DNA of 11,332 nucleotides, taken from positions 1 through 11,332 of the forward strand of contig CAMPHD010000070.1 of assembly GCA_946885765.1 (NCBI GenBank), in the 5' to 3' direction. This stretch comes from an uncultured Thalassospira sp. Its GTDB lineage: Bacteria; Pseudomonadota; Alphaproteobacteria; Rhodospirillales_A; Thalassospiraceae. The position numbers and the translations under genes were made by a program. The notes beneath the pieces are model-generated. The model saw only the letters and a list, made by a program, of their open reading frames with translations, did not search any database and had not been told where the DNA came from. The first letter of the stretch is position 1. Every line of letters begins with the position of its first letter. Below are positions 1-6,427 of this stretch, one piece after another.

Positions 1-1015
1 GCATCAGAACCATGATCAGCCACGGATCAAGGCCGCTGGTGGCGGCGGCCTCGGCCATATAGGCCGGAAGGTTGGCGCGGCTGAAGAAGCCCTTGAGGAT
101 TTCGGCCCCCAGCAGGATGAAGAAAATCATCGAGGTGGTGACAGCCGTATCGCGCAGCGACTGTTTGAGGCCGCTAAAGGTCAGGCCCCCCTTGCCCCGC
201 AGGCGCATATACGCGCCGTAAACCAGAATGGCAAACACGCCTACACCGGCCGCCGGCGTCGGGGTGAACAGACCGGCCCCAAGACCGAGAATGATTGATC
301 CGAAAATCACCATGACCGGGATCAGGCGCAGCAATGCCTCGCGGCGTTCGGCTGGTTCCATCGGTGCAGGGATGGGGGCGAGGCTTGGGTTCAGGCGAAC
401 CTGAATGGCAATGACCGCCATAAAGAACACCACCGCCAGCAAACCGGGAATGATGGCCGCCTGGAACATCTGGATGATCGATGCCTCGACCGTGACGGCG
501 TAAATCACCAGTGCGACGGAGGGCGGGATCAGAATGCCAAGTGTTCCGCCCGCCGCCAGCGTGCCGGTAGCAAGGCGCGGCGAATAATTCAGGCGGCGCA
601 GTTCCGGCAGGGCGACCTTGCCCATGGTGGATGCGGTCGCAAGCGATGATCCGCAAACCGCACCGAAACCGGCGCAGGCCCCGATGGCGGCCATGGCAAC
701 ACCGCCCCGGAAGCGGCCGAGAATGGCGTTTACACCCTGAAACAGATCGCGTGACAGGTTTGCCTGACTGGCGAGATAGCCCATCAGGACAAACAGCGGC
801 ACGACCGACAGTTCATAGTTCGAGACAATCCCGTAAAACAGGGATTTGAACTGTTGCAGATAGGGTTCAAAGCGCAGGAACGGGAAGAACAGGCTGAGCA
901 CATAGTTGCCGCCGATCCCGACGCCGATCATGGCAAGCCCGACCGGAACGCGCAGTGCCAGAATAAAGAACAGCAGTCCGAGACCGCCAAGGCCGATTAA
1001 TTCGCGTTCAGACAT
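1..1015 (-). CDS. dctM: TRAP transporter large permease subunit (DctM family), C-terminus cut by window edge
   Basis: Large membrane subunit of a tripartite ATP-independent periplasmic (TRAP) transporter; in this family it is the ion-coupled translocation channel in the inner membrane. The frame is open from the ATG at 1015 to base 2, giving 338 residues of a family that is usually about 425-435, so roughly the last 90 are outside the window. The N-terminus is strongly hydrophobic. The family signature GFGAVCGSSLATASTMGK lies near residues 116-133, followed by a TLGILIPPS motif and GLFTPTPAAGVG, a variant of the usual GLFTPTEAAAVG. The start overlaps the dctQ stop by 8 bases, implying translational coupling. 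The substrate cannot be read from this subunit; the neighbouring pca genes suggest an aromatic or related acid (inference). Confidence 0.95.
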   Translation of the reverse strand, partial: MSERELIGLGGLGLLFFILALRVPVGLAMIGVGIGGNYVLSLFFPFLRFEPYLQQFKSLFYGIVSNYELSVVPLFVLMGYLASQANLSRDLFQGVNAILGRFRGGVAMAAIGACAGFGAVCGSSLATASTMGKVALPELRRLNYSPRLATGTLAAGGTLGILIPPSVALVIYAVTVEASIIQMFQAAIIPGLLAVVFFMAVIAIQVRLNPSLAPIPAPMEPAERREALLRLIPVMVIFGSIILGLGAGLFTPTPAAGVGVFAILVYGAYMRLRGKGGLTFSGLKQSLRDTAVTTSMIFFILLGAEILKGFFSRANLPAYMAEAAATSGLDPWLIMVLM

Positions 1016-1511
1016 TGGCCGGGGCCTCGCTTTCGAAAATCTGGCTTGCGGCAATCAGCGCCCACAGGAACATCGACACGATGCCCGGCACATAGAACGG
1101 CCAGATCGGCCAGCCCAGAATTGCCGACAGGGTATTGTCGCTGCGGACTTCGATCAGGCCGTTGATCATCATATAGCCAAGGAACAGGGCCAGAAGCGTC
1201 ATCAGGATGCCCGATACGATATCGACACCGCGCGCGAACCATTGGGGAAACATTTTGATAAAGACATCTACGGCGACATGGCCGTAGCGGGTCTGGCAAT
1301 AGGGGAAGAACATCAGGGCTGCCGAACTGACAACCATGCTGACGAAATCTTCGTAGCCGATAATTGCCGGAAAATTCGCACCAAACAGGCGCGCAAGTTT
1401 GTCCAGTCCGAATGCGGTAACGTTGACGATGGTCACGACCGCGATCAGCAGGGCCAAAAAACCGCCAGCCACGGCAAACCAGGATGCGGCCTTATTCAGC
1501 ACGTGTTTCAT
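1008..1511 (-). CDS. dctQ: TRAP transporter small permease subunit (DctQ family)
   Basis: Small four-helix membrane subunit of the TRAP transporter, which in this family bridges the binding protein and the large permease. It has 167 residues, normal for the family. Hydrophobic segments lie near residues 11-33, 54-72, 95-118 and 138-157. The segment between helices 2 and 3 (TRYGHVAVDVF, residues 74-84) resembles the conserved G-H-[VI]-x-[VI]-D motif of DctQ proteins. The ATG at 1511 is the only good start, but it has no clear Shine-Dalgarno sequence, unlike dctP. An inverted repeat sits directly upstream in the dctP-dctQ gap. The end overlaps dctM by 8 bases. Weak initiation plus the hairpin would give less membrane subunit than binding protein, as is usual for such operons (inference). 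Confidence 0.93.
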   Translation of the reverse strand: MKHVLNKAASWFAVAGGFLALLIAVVTIVNVTAFGLDKLARLFGANFPAIIGYEDFVSMVVSSAALMFFPYCQTRYGHVAVDVFIKMFPQWFARGVDIVSGILMTLLALFLGYMMINGLIEVRSDNTLSAILGWPIWPFYVPGIVSMFLWALIAASQIFESEAPANV

Positions 1512-1536
1512 GTATCAATACAATCTTGCGGGAAAG

Positions 1537-1569
1537 CAGGGTTACGTAACGTTATGATACGTAACCCTG
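1537..1569 (-). repeat. Perfect 12-bp inverted repeat (stem-loop) between dctP and dctQ
   Basis: The arms CAGGGTTACGTA (1537-1548) and TACGTAACCCTG (1558-1569) are perfectly complementary, with a 9-base loop. In the dctPQM transcript this makes a stable hairpin 27 bases after the dctP stop and 25 bases before the dctQ start. No U-run follows in the direction of transcription, so it is not a classic intrinsic terminator. Stem-loops behind binding-protein genes commonly stabilise the upstream mRNA against 3' exonucleases or allow partial read-through. That fits the need for excess periplasmic binding protein, but the role here is inferred. Confidence 0.75.
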
Positions 1570-1595
1570 TCAGATTTGCCAGTAACTTGGAAAGA

Positions 1596-2630
1596 TTACT
1601 GTTTGGTATGGGCGAGAACGGCAGCTTTGGCCTTTTCAACCAGTGCCGCGCCGTCGATACCGTTCGATTTTGCTTCTTCGATCCAGCGATCAACAACCGA
1701 TGCGGATGCATCGTCAAACGTTGCTTTTTCTTCCGGGGTCAGTTCGACAACCTGACCTTTGCCATCGTTGATCATTTTCTTGCCGACTTCTTCGACATTG
1801 TTGAAAACGTCACCGATATGGGCGGCAAAATCACGGCCGGAGTTACGGTCGATGATTTCTTTCAGGTCGTCGGGCAGGCTTTCGTAACGGTCCTTGTTCA
1901 TCGCAAACAGGAAGACCGAGGTACCAAAGCGTGAATTAACGCCTTCGCCTTCGACAGAATAAGAAACCAGTTCAGCCAGTTTCAGCGGCGGAACGACTTC
2001 GAACGGAACAAGGCCGCCGTCAACCACGCCAAGCGACATTGCCTGCGGCAGGGCCGGGACCGGCATGCCAACCGGTTCTGCGCCCCAGGATTCAATCACC
2101 CAGGAACCGGTACGGGTCGGCGTACGCAGTTTGAGGCCTTTGACATCGGCAACAGTGCGGACTTCTTTTTCGGTCAGGTGGATGGCCTGACCGGCATGGA
2201 CGTGAACGGCCAGCGGATGGACGTCCTTAAGGTCCGGTGCCATGTCTTCCATCATGTCCCAGATCGCGAGGTTGGTCGCGCGTGCGTCACCCAGATGGAC
2301 ACCCGGAAGTTCAAAGACTTCGGTATGCGGGAAGACGCCCGGGGTGTAACCCGGCAGGGTCCAGACAATGTCGGCCACACCGTCACGGACCTGACGATAC
2401 AGTTCCGGCGGGTTGCCGCCCAGCGACATGGACGGGAAAATTTCAAACTTGATGCGGCCGTTTGATTCTTCTTCGATCTTTTTCGCCCACGGTTCCATCA
2501 TCTGGGCCTGGGCCGGTGCTTTCGGACCCAGGAAGTGCTGGATCGTAAGGGTTACTTCCTGTGCATGTGCGCCGAACGACACCATGGTCGCAACCGCGGC
2601 ACCTGCCAGCAATGTGGTGATGTTTTTCAT
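1596..2630 (-). CDS. dctP: TRAP transporter periplasmic substrate-binding protein (DctP family)
   Basis: Periplasmic receptor that captures a carboxylate substrate and delivers it to the DctQM membrane pair. It has 344 residues, about the family norm. A signal peptide is visible: MKN start, hydrophobic core LLAGAAVATMVSFG, likely cleavage after AHA (residue 23). GLKLRTP (residues 166-172) carries the conserved arginine (Arg169) that binds the ligand carboxylate in DctP proteins. The segment around residues 186-206 (PVGMPVPALPQAMSLGVVDG) is the family's usual second binding region. The ATG at 2630 is preceded by a near-ideal ribosome binding site, AGGAGGAAGA. It is the first gene of dctPQM. 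The substrate is not decidable from sequence; proximity to pcaQ and the pca genes suggests protocatechuate or a related aromatic acid (inference). Confidence 0.94.
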   Translation of the reverse strand: MKNITTLLAGAAVATMVSFGAHAQEVTLTIQHFLGPKAPAQAQMMEPWAKKIEEESNGRIKFEIFPSMSLGGNPPELYRQVRDGVADIVWTLPGYTPGVFPHTEVFELPGVHLGDARATNLAIWDMMEDMAPDLKDVHPLAVHVHAGQAIHLTEKEVRTVADVKGLKLRTPTRTGSWVIESWGAEPVGMPVPALPQAMSLGVVDGGLVPFEVVPPLKLAELVSYSVEGEGVNSRFGTSVFLFAMNKDRYESLPDDLKEIIDRNSGRDFAAHIGDVFNNVEEVGKKMINDGKGQVVELTPEEKATFDDASASVVDRWIEEAKSNGIDGAALVEKAKAAVLAHTKQ

Positions 2631-2764
2631 TCTTCCTCCTTTGTACGTCCCCTAGCGCTTTTAAACGCCGTCAACGTCTCAGCCATGATGCGCTTCTAGT
2701 GTGCGAAGTTTTCCAGAAGTTTTTTTTGTTGTTTTTGTTATTATTTTGGATGGTAAATGTGCCG

Positions 2765-2795
2765 ATTATGCACAGCAGCCATGCCAATTTGTAAA
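2765..2795 (-). promoter_or_regulatory. Candidate promoter for dctPQM
   Basis: On the minus strand, TTTACA (2795-2790) and CATAAT (2770-2765) lie 19 bases apart in the gap upstream of dctP. They resemble -35 and -10 elements with a longer than ideal spacer, as is common for activator-dependent promoters. The same TTTACA-N19 layout occurs upstream of pcaD. The predicted transcription start is near 2758, giving a leader of about 128 bases. Judged by eye only; other AT-rich hexamers in this region could serve. Confidence 0.35.
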
Positions 2796-2809
2796 CAATC
2801 TAATCTTCG

Positions 2810-2825
2810 ATACATGGTTATGTAT
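2810..2825. promoter_or_regulatory. Candidate PcaQ/LysR binding dyad near the dctP promoter
   Basis: On the minus strand this reads ATACATAACCATGTAT: perfect 6-bp arms ATACAT/ATGTAT around four bases, and it contains the PcaQ half-site ATAACC. Its centre lies about 60 bases before the predicted dctP transcription start, the usual place of the high-affinity recognition site of LysR-type regulators. Part of it, ATGGTTATG (2814-2822), is also an exact inverted copy of CATAACCAT at 2847-2855 in the next site. Function is inferred. Confidence 0.4.
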
Positions 2826-2846
2826 AATGATATTGGGGCTTGTTTT

Positions 2847-2864
2847 CATAACCATATGATTATG
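2847..2864. promoter_or_regulatory. Candidate PcaQ operator upstream of dctPQM
   Basis: CATAACCATATGATTATG is an 18-bp palindrome with one mismatched pair. Its inner 16 bases, ATAACC-ATAT-GATTAT, agree with the PcaQ consensus known from Sinorhizobium/Agrobacterium (ATAACC-N4-GGTTAA) at 10 of 12 defined positions. It overlaps the pcaQ stop codon (2862-2860) and lies 217-234 bases upstream of the dctP start. It is the best PcaQ-box match in the window, better than anything upstream of pcaD. Binding has not been shown; this rests on the motif and its context. Confidence 0.5.
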
Positions 2865-3801
2865 TTTGTTGGCGAGAACGGACTGAATGATGCCGGGTGG
2901 CTTCTTCGCGGACCGCATTGATCAGGATTTCGACCGGCGGGGATACCGGGCTGTCGATGCGGGTGGTCAGGCCCACCGGGCCAAAGGTATCGCTGGTATC
3001 TATCGGCAATTCGACAAGATGGCCTTCGGCAATGTCGGATGCCACAGCCCCGTTCGAGATGATCCAGATCGCATCGGTTTCGCGGGTAAAGGCACGACCA
3101 AAGGATGTTGAGACGGTCTCGATCCGGTCGGGCAGGGCACCGATGCCATGCGCAATCAGCATTTTATCGACGGTCGGGTGAATGATCGCCTGTTTGGGCG
3201 GCACCAGAACGGTAAATTCGCGGATGCGGGTGATGTCCGGGTTTTTATCGGCCAGCAGCGGATGACCGGGGCGCGCGACCAGCGAGATATGTTCGGAATA
3301 TAGATGTATAAAGGACAGGCCCGACATCTGATCGGGTTCGGCCAGACGACCGACCACCAGATCAAGTTCACCAACGCGCAATTGCCCCATCAGCATCACG
3401 TTCGGCCCGGCGACGACCTTGACCGTTGTGTCGGGGCTTAGTGCCTTGAACCGGTGGATGGCGTTTGGCATGACGCTGGCGGCGACGGTTGGCAGAACAC
3501 CAAGATTGATCGAAAGACCGCCCTGCATGCGCACCTGGCTGATACTATCGACGCCCTGACGAAGGGCGGTGACGCTGGCTCCGGCATAACGCAAAAATAC
3601 CTTGCCGAAATCGGTTAGCGTGACGCCGCGTTTGGACCGGTCAAACAGACGGGCATCAAGATGTTCTTCGAGTTCGCGGATGGTTTTGGATACGGCCGGC
3701 TGGGTGATGGATAATGTGTCGGCGGCCTTGACGACGCTGCGCTGGCGGGCGACCTCCAGAAAGCAGGTCAGATGGCGGAATTTAATACGTTGATCAAGCA
3801 T
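2860..3801 (-). CDS. pcaQ: LysR-type transcriptional regulator PcaQ
   Basis: Regulator of protocatechuate catabolism; in rhizobia PcaQ activates pcaDCHGB in response to a pathway intermediate (beta-carboxymuconate or the carboxylactone). An N-terminal winged helix-turn-helix covers residues 15-60, with the typical LysR pattern AADTLSITQPAVSKTIRELE at 26-45, followed by a LysR substrate-binding domain. PcaQ-like segments include RIKFRHL, LRVGELDLVVGRLAEP, HLYSEHISLVARPGHPLL, ETVSTSFGRAF and GPVGLTTR. I chose the ATG at 3801 (313 residues) because known PcaQ proteins begin M-x-D-x-RIKFRHL. An ATG at 3810 and a TTG at 3822 are in-frame alternatives adding 3 or 7 residues. No start has a strong ribosome binding site. 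The gene is divergent from pcaD and points toward dctPQM, so it could regulate both sides. Confidence 0.95.
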   Translation of the reverse strand: MLDQRIKFRHLTCFLEVARQRSVVKAADTLSITQPAVSKTIRELEEHLDARLFDRSKRGVTLTDFGKVFLRYAGASVTALRQGVDSISQVRMQGGLSINLGVLPTVAASVMPNAIHRFKALSPDTTVKVVAGPNVMLMGQLRVGELDLVVGRLAEPDQMSGLSFIHLYSEHISLVARPGHPLLADKNPDITRIREFTVLVPPKQAIIHPTVDKMLIAHGIGALPDRIETVSTSFGRAFTRETDAIWIISNGAVASDIAEGHLVELPIDTSDTFGPVGLTTRIDSPVSPPVEILINAVREEATRHHSVRSRQQT

Positions 3802-3838
3802 ATCTACCATTCCAGAAATCAAATCTTCGACGTTTATA

Positions 3839-3862
3839 TAATTGTATAGTTATGCAATTAAC
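3839..3862. promoter_or_regulatory. Candidate PcaQ/LysR operator in the pcaQ-pcaD divergent region
   Basis: Two overlapping dyads lie here: TAATTG-N10-CAATTA (3839-3844 and 3855-3860) and GTTA-N6-TAAC (3849-3862). They sit about 50-73 bases before the predicted pcaD start of transcription, the normal recognition-site position for LysR activators, and upstream of pcaQ for autoregulation. The match to the PcaQ consensus is only partial (ATA-N10-TTAA at 3846-3861, 7 of 12 positions). A separate ATAACC half-site lies at 3880-3885, where an activation half-site would be expected. Confidence 0.45.
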
Positions 3863-3874
3863 GCAAATCCTCAT

Positions 3875-3905
3875 TTTACATAACCAAAACCACCTGCCAG
3901 ATTAT
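3875..3905 (+). promoter_or_regulatory. Candidate pcaD promoter
   Basis: TTTACA (3875-3880) and GATTAT (3900-3905) are separated by 19 bases and would start transcription near 3912, leaving a leader of about 20 bases before the pcaD ATG. The weak -10 and long spacer suit an activator-dependent promoter. The ATAACC half-site at 3880-3885 overlaps the end of the -35 element. By-eye prediction. Confidence 0.35.
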
Positions 3906-3931
3906 GGGTAACAAGTCAGGGTGGAAATGAC

Positions 3932-4732
3932 ATGAATTTACAAGTCGCCCCGATCAACGGGACACATATCCATTATGCCCAAAGCGGCCCGAAAAACGGC
4001 CCGGCTTTGGTATTTTCAAATTCGCTGGGTACGGATCTTCGTATCTGGAACGATGTTGTTGCGGCCTTTGCCGACCGGTTCAACGTCATAACCTATGACA
4101 AGCGCGGGCATGGTTTATCGGGCATTGGCGGGGCGGATTACAATATCGACCTGCATGCCAATGATTTGATCGGGATTCTGGATTATCTGGGCGTCAAGGA
4201 CGTCATTATTTGCGGTTTGTCCGTCGGTGGACTGATTGCGCAGAAGGTCACGGAACTGGCACCAAAACGCGTTCGCGGGCTGATCCTGTGTGATACCGCG
4301 CCGAAGCTAGGCGATGCGGATGGCTGGAATACGCGCATCAATGCCATCAAGGAAGGCGGTATCGAGGTTCTTGGCGATGCGATCATCGAACGATGGCTAT
4401 CGCCGACATATCGCCGCGAACGGCCGGTTGAGACCGCGATGTATCGCGACATGCTGGTGCGCACCACGGTCGAGGGTTATGTCGGAACGTGCGTTGCCCT
4501 TCGCGATGGTGATCTGCGCGATGCGGCGACACGCATTTCTGTTCCGGTCCTTTGTGTCTGCGGATCGGACGATCTGGCGACACCACCCGATGTGGTGCGC
4601 GACATGGCCGGGATGATCCCCGGTGCCGAATTCGAACTTATAAACGGGGTCGGGCATTTGCCGTGCCTTGAAACCCCTGAATTGCTTTCCCGGTTGATCG
4701 ACCGATTTATCAAGGAGAAGAACCTTGTCTGA
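3932..4732 (+). CDS. pcaD: 3-oxoadipate enol-lactonase
   Basis: Cytoplasmic alpha/beta-hydrolase that hydrolyses beta-ketoadipate enol-lactone to beta-ketoadipate, where the protocatechuate and catechol branches have joined. It has 266 residues, normal for PcaD. The nucleophile elbow is GLSVGG with Ser97. The other triad members are probably Asp214 (in GSDDLATPP) and His242 (in GVGHLPCLE). The oxyanion region SNSLGTDLRIW (residues 29-39) and YDKRGHGLS (55-63) are typical. The ATG at 3932 follows AGGGTGGA at about 7 bases. It is the first gene of the pcaDCHG cluster, and its TGA overlaps the pcaC start by 8 bases. It is not fused to pcaC, unlike PcaL proteins. Confidence 0.96.
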   Translation: MNLQVAPINGTHIHYAQSGPKNGPALVFSNSLGTDLRIWNDVVAAFADRFNVITYDKRGHGLSGIGGADYNIDLHANDLIGILDYLGVKDVIICGLSVGGLIAQKVTELAPKRVRGLILCDTAPKLGDADGWNTRINAIKEGGIEVLGDAIIERWLSPTYRRERPVETAMYRDMLVRTTVEGYVGTCVALRDGDLRDAATRISVPVLCVCGSDDLATPPDVVRDMAGMIPGAEFELINGVGHLPCLETPELLSRLIDRFIKEKNLV

Positions 4733-5117
4733 GAACCGGTATGAAGTCGGTATGAAAACCCGCCGTTCCGTTCTGGGTGATGCCCATGTGGATCGTGCAT
4801 CGGCGAATGTCACGGAAATCGATGCCGGTTTTCAGCGTTACATCACCGAGAATGTCTGGAATGGTGTCTGGACCAGCGAGGCGTTCACCAAACGCGAACG
4901 CAGTATCGTGACCATCGCGCTTCTGGCCGGGCTTGGCCATGAAGAAGAACTGGCGATGCATATCCGTGCGACGCTGAATACCGGCGCCACGCGCGAAGAT
5001 ATTCGCGAAACCCTGATGCATGTTGCGGTTTATGCAGGCGTTCCCACCGCCAATACGGCATTCCGCATTGCCAAACACACCTATGCCGAGATCGATGCGG
5101 CTGCCAAGGGAGAGTAA
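4725..5117 (+). CDS. pcaC: 4-carboxymuconolactone decarboxylase (TTG start)
   Basis: Decarboxylates gamma-carboxymuconolactone to beta-ketoadipate enol-lactone, the PcaD substrate. It has 130 residues, the normal size of a stand-alone PcaC of the AhpD/CMD fold. Family-typical stretches are MKTRRSVLGDAHVDRA (10-25), RERSIVTIALLAGLGHEEE (57-75) and LMHVAVYAGVPTAN (97-110). There is no CxxC pair, as expected for a decarboxylase rather than an AhpD-type peroxidase. I chose the TTG at 4725 because AAGGAG lies at 4712-4717 with good spacing and because PcaC proteins have residues before the MKTRR segment. The ATG at 4752 would lose nine residues and has no ribosome binding site. It overlaps pcaD by 8 bases, implying coupling. 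Confidence 0.94.
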   Translation: MSENRYEVGMKTRRSVLGDAHVDRASANVTEIDAGFQRYITENVWNGVWTSEAFTKRERSIVTIALLAGLGHEEELAMHIRATLNTGATREDIRETLMHVAVYAGVPTANTAFRIAKHTYAEIDAAAKGE

Positions 5118-5122
5118 ACGCC

Positions 5123-5824
5123 ATGTCCACCTTTAAACCGCGCGACTGGGGTTCCCACGCCCCCCTTATCGCACCCGGTTACAAGTCCACCATTTTGCGT
5201 GGCCCGACGCAGGCACCGCTTGCGATCAAATCAGGATTGAGTGAGGGCACCGGCCCGCGTTTTGCCCCTGCATCGGTACGCAAGCTTGATTTTGATCTGA
5301 CCAAGAATGGCATCACCAATGGCGAGCCACAAGGTGAACGCATTGTGGTGCATGGCCGGGTTATGGATACCGATGGCCGCCCGCAGCCTGATATTCTTGT
5401 TGAAATCTGGCAGGCAAATGCGGCGGGGCGTTATGTCCATAAGGTTGACCAGCATGAAGCGCCGCTTGATCCGAATTTCCGCGGGTCGGGGCGTTGCATG
5501 ACCGATGCCAACGGCAATTACATGTTCTATACGATCAAGCCGGGGGCCTATCCGTGGGGCAACCATTTCAACGCATGGCGTCCGAACCATATCCATCTGT
5601 CGGTGTTCGGGCCGGGATTTGCCACGCGCCTTGTGACCCAGATGTATTTCCCGGGCGATCCGTTGCTGGAACTTGATCCGATTTTCCTTGAAACACGGGA
5701 CGCGGCCGCGCGTGAACGCCTGATTGCCAAATTTTCAATCGAGAAAACCGAGGAAGGCTTTGCCCTTGGTTATCAGTTTGACATCGTCCTTCGCGGACGC
5801 AATGCCACCCCGATGGAGGATTAA
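5123..5824 (+). CDS. pcaH: Protocatechuate 3,4-dioxygenase beta subunit
   Basis: Iron-bearing subunit of the intradiol ring-cleavage dioxygenase that, with PcaG, converts protocatechuate plus O2 to 3-carboxy-cis,cis-muconate. It has 233 residues, normal length. All four Fe(III) ligands are visible by comparison with Pseudomonas PcaH: Tyr104 (AAGRYVHK), Tyr143 (GAYPWGN), His156 and His158 (RPNHIHLS). The catalytic arginine corresponds to Arg153. The residue after YPW is Gly, where P. putida has Arg. An N-terminal arm of about 75 residues precedes the intradiol domain, as usual for the beta subunit. The ATG at 5123 follows AGGGAGAG, 5 bases after the pcaC stop; pcaG starts 3 bases after the end. 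Confidence 0.97.
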   Translation: MSTFKPRDWGSHAPLIAPGYKSTILRGPTQAPLAIKSGLSEGTGPRFAPASVRKLDFDLTKNGITNGEPQGERIVVHGRVMDTDGRPQPDILVEIWQANAAGRYVHKVDQHEAPLDPNFRGSGRCMTDANGNYMFYTIKPGAYPWGNHFNAWRPNHIHLSVFGPGFATRLVTQMYFPGDPLLELDPIFLETRDAAARERLIAKFSIEKTEEGFALGYQFDIVLRGRNATPMED

Positions 5825-5827
5825 GTC

Positions 5828-6415
5828 ATGTCTTATGGTGAAACCCCTTCGCAGACGGTTGGCCCGTATTTCGCCTATGGCCTGACGGCCGGGCAGTATG
5901 GTTATGACTTTACCGATATCGCAGACGCCACGATTGCCGGACCGGATGCCGAAGGCGAGCATATCCGCATCACCGGTCGTGTTTTTGACGGCAATGGCGA
6001 TGTCGTCAATGACGCGATGATCGAAATCTGGCAGGCCGATGCCAACGGCGCATATACCGAAAATCCGGTTGATGTTGCATCATCGGGTTTCCGGGGCCTT
6101 GGCCGTTGCGGCACCGGCACGGACGCGCAGAACCGCTTTTATTTTGACACGGTCAAGCCGGGCGTTGTTGCCGATGGCACTGCCCCGTTTGTCAATGTCA
6201 TCGTGTTCATGCGCGGTATGCTGGTTCATGCCTTTACCCGTTTCTATTTCGATGACGAGGCGGCACTTAACGCCAAGGATGACATCCTGCAATCAGTTCC
6301 CGCTGATCGCCGCGATACGCTGATTGCCAAGCGTGTCGAAACCCGTACAGGGGTTGAATACCGGATCGACATTCATATGCAGGGGGACGCGGAAACCGTG
6401 TTCTTCGACGTGTAA
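5828..6415 (+). CDS. pcaG: Protocatechuate 3,4-dioxygenase alpha subunit
   Basis: Non-iron partner of PcaH; alpha and beta subunits form the active protomer, with alpha contributing to the active-site wall. It has 195 residues, normal for PcaG. The N-terminus ETPSQTVGPYFAYGL is the standard alpha-subunit opening. The intradiol fold is shared with PcaH (VNDAMIEIWQADANGAY at 60-76, FRGLGRCGT at 88-96). The position of the beta Tyr-Pro-Trp ligand motif reads GVVADGTA and the HIH motif is absent, so no iron is bound. Arg129, in FMRG, probably contacts the substrate carboxylate (inference from the family). The ribosome binding site TGGAGGA overlaps the end of pcaH. It is the last gene of the tight pcaDCHG block. 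Confidence 0.97.
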   Translation: MSYGETPSQTVGPYFAYGLTAGQYGYDFTDIADATIAGPDAEGEHIRITGRVFDGNGDVVNDAMIEIWQADANGAYTENPVDVASSGFRGLGRCGTGTDAQNRFYFDTVKPGVVADGTAPFVNVIVFMRGMLVHAFTRFYFDDEAALNAKDDILQSVPADRRDTLIAKRVETRTGVEYRIDIHMQGDAETVFFDV

Positions 6416-6427
6416 GTCGTTTCGGTC

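Noticed and set aside
906..1934. Long plus-strand open frame (342 codons) opposite dctQ and dctP
   Set aside because: It is antisense to two clear TRAP genes, has no ribosome binding site or recognisable domain, and its translation has the low-complexity look of a reverse-frame shadow.
2765..2790. Possible sigma-54 promoter (TGGCATG followed by a TGC) upstream of dctP
   Set aside because: The GG and GC elements do not have the required -24/-12 spacing, and no NtrC/DctD-type activator or DctB sensor is in the window.
2814..2855. The 9-bp inverted repeat as a pcaQ terminator
   Set aside because: The arms are 24 bases apart, AT-rich and not followed by a U-run in the direction of pcaQ transcription; an operator reading fits better.
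3932..5117. pcaD-pcaC as a fused PcaL protein
   Set aside because: A TGA ends pcaD at 4732 and pcaC is in another frame with its own ribosome binding site, so they are two separate overlapping genes.
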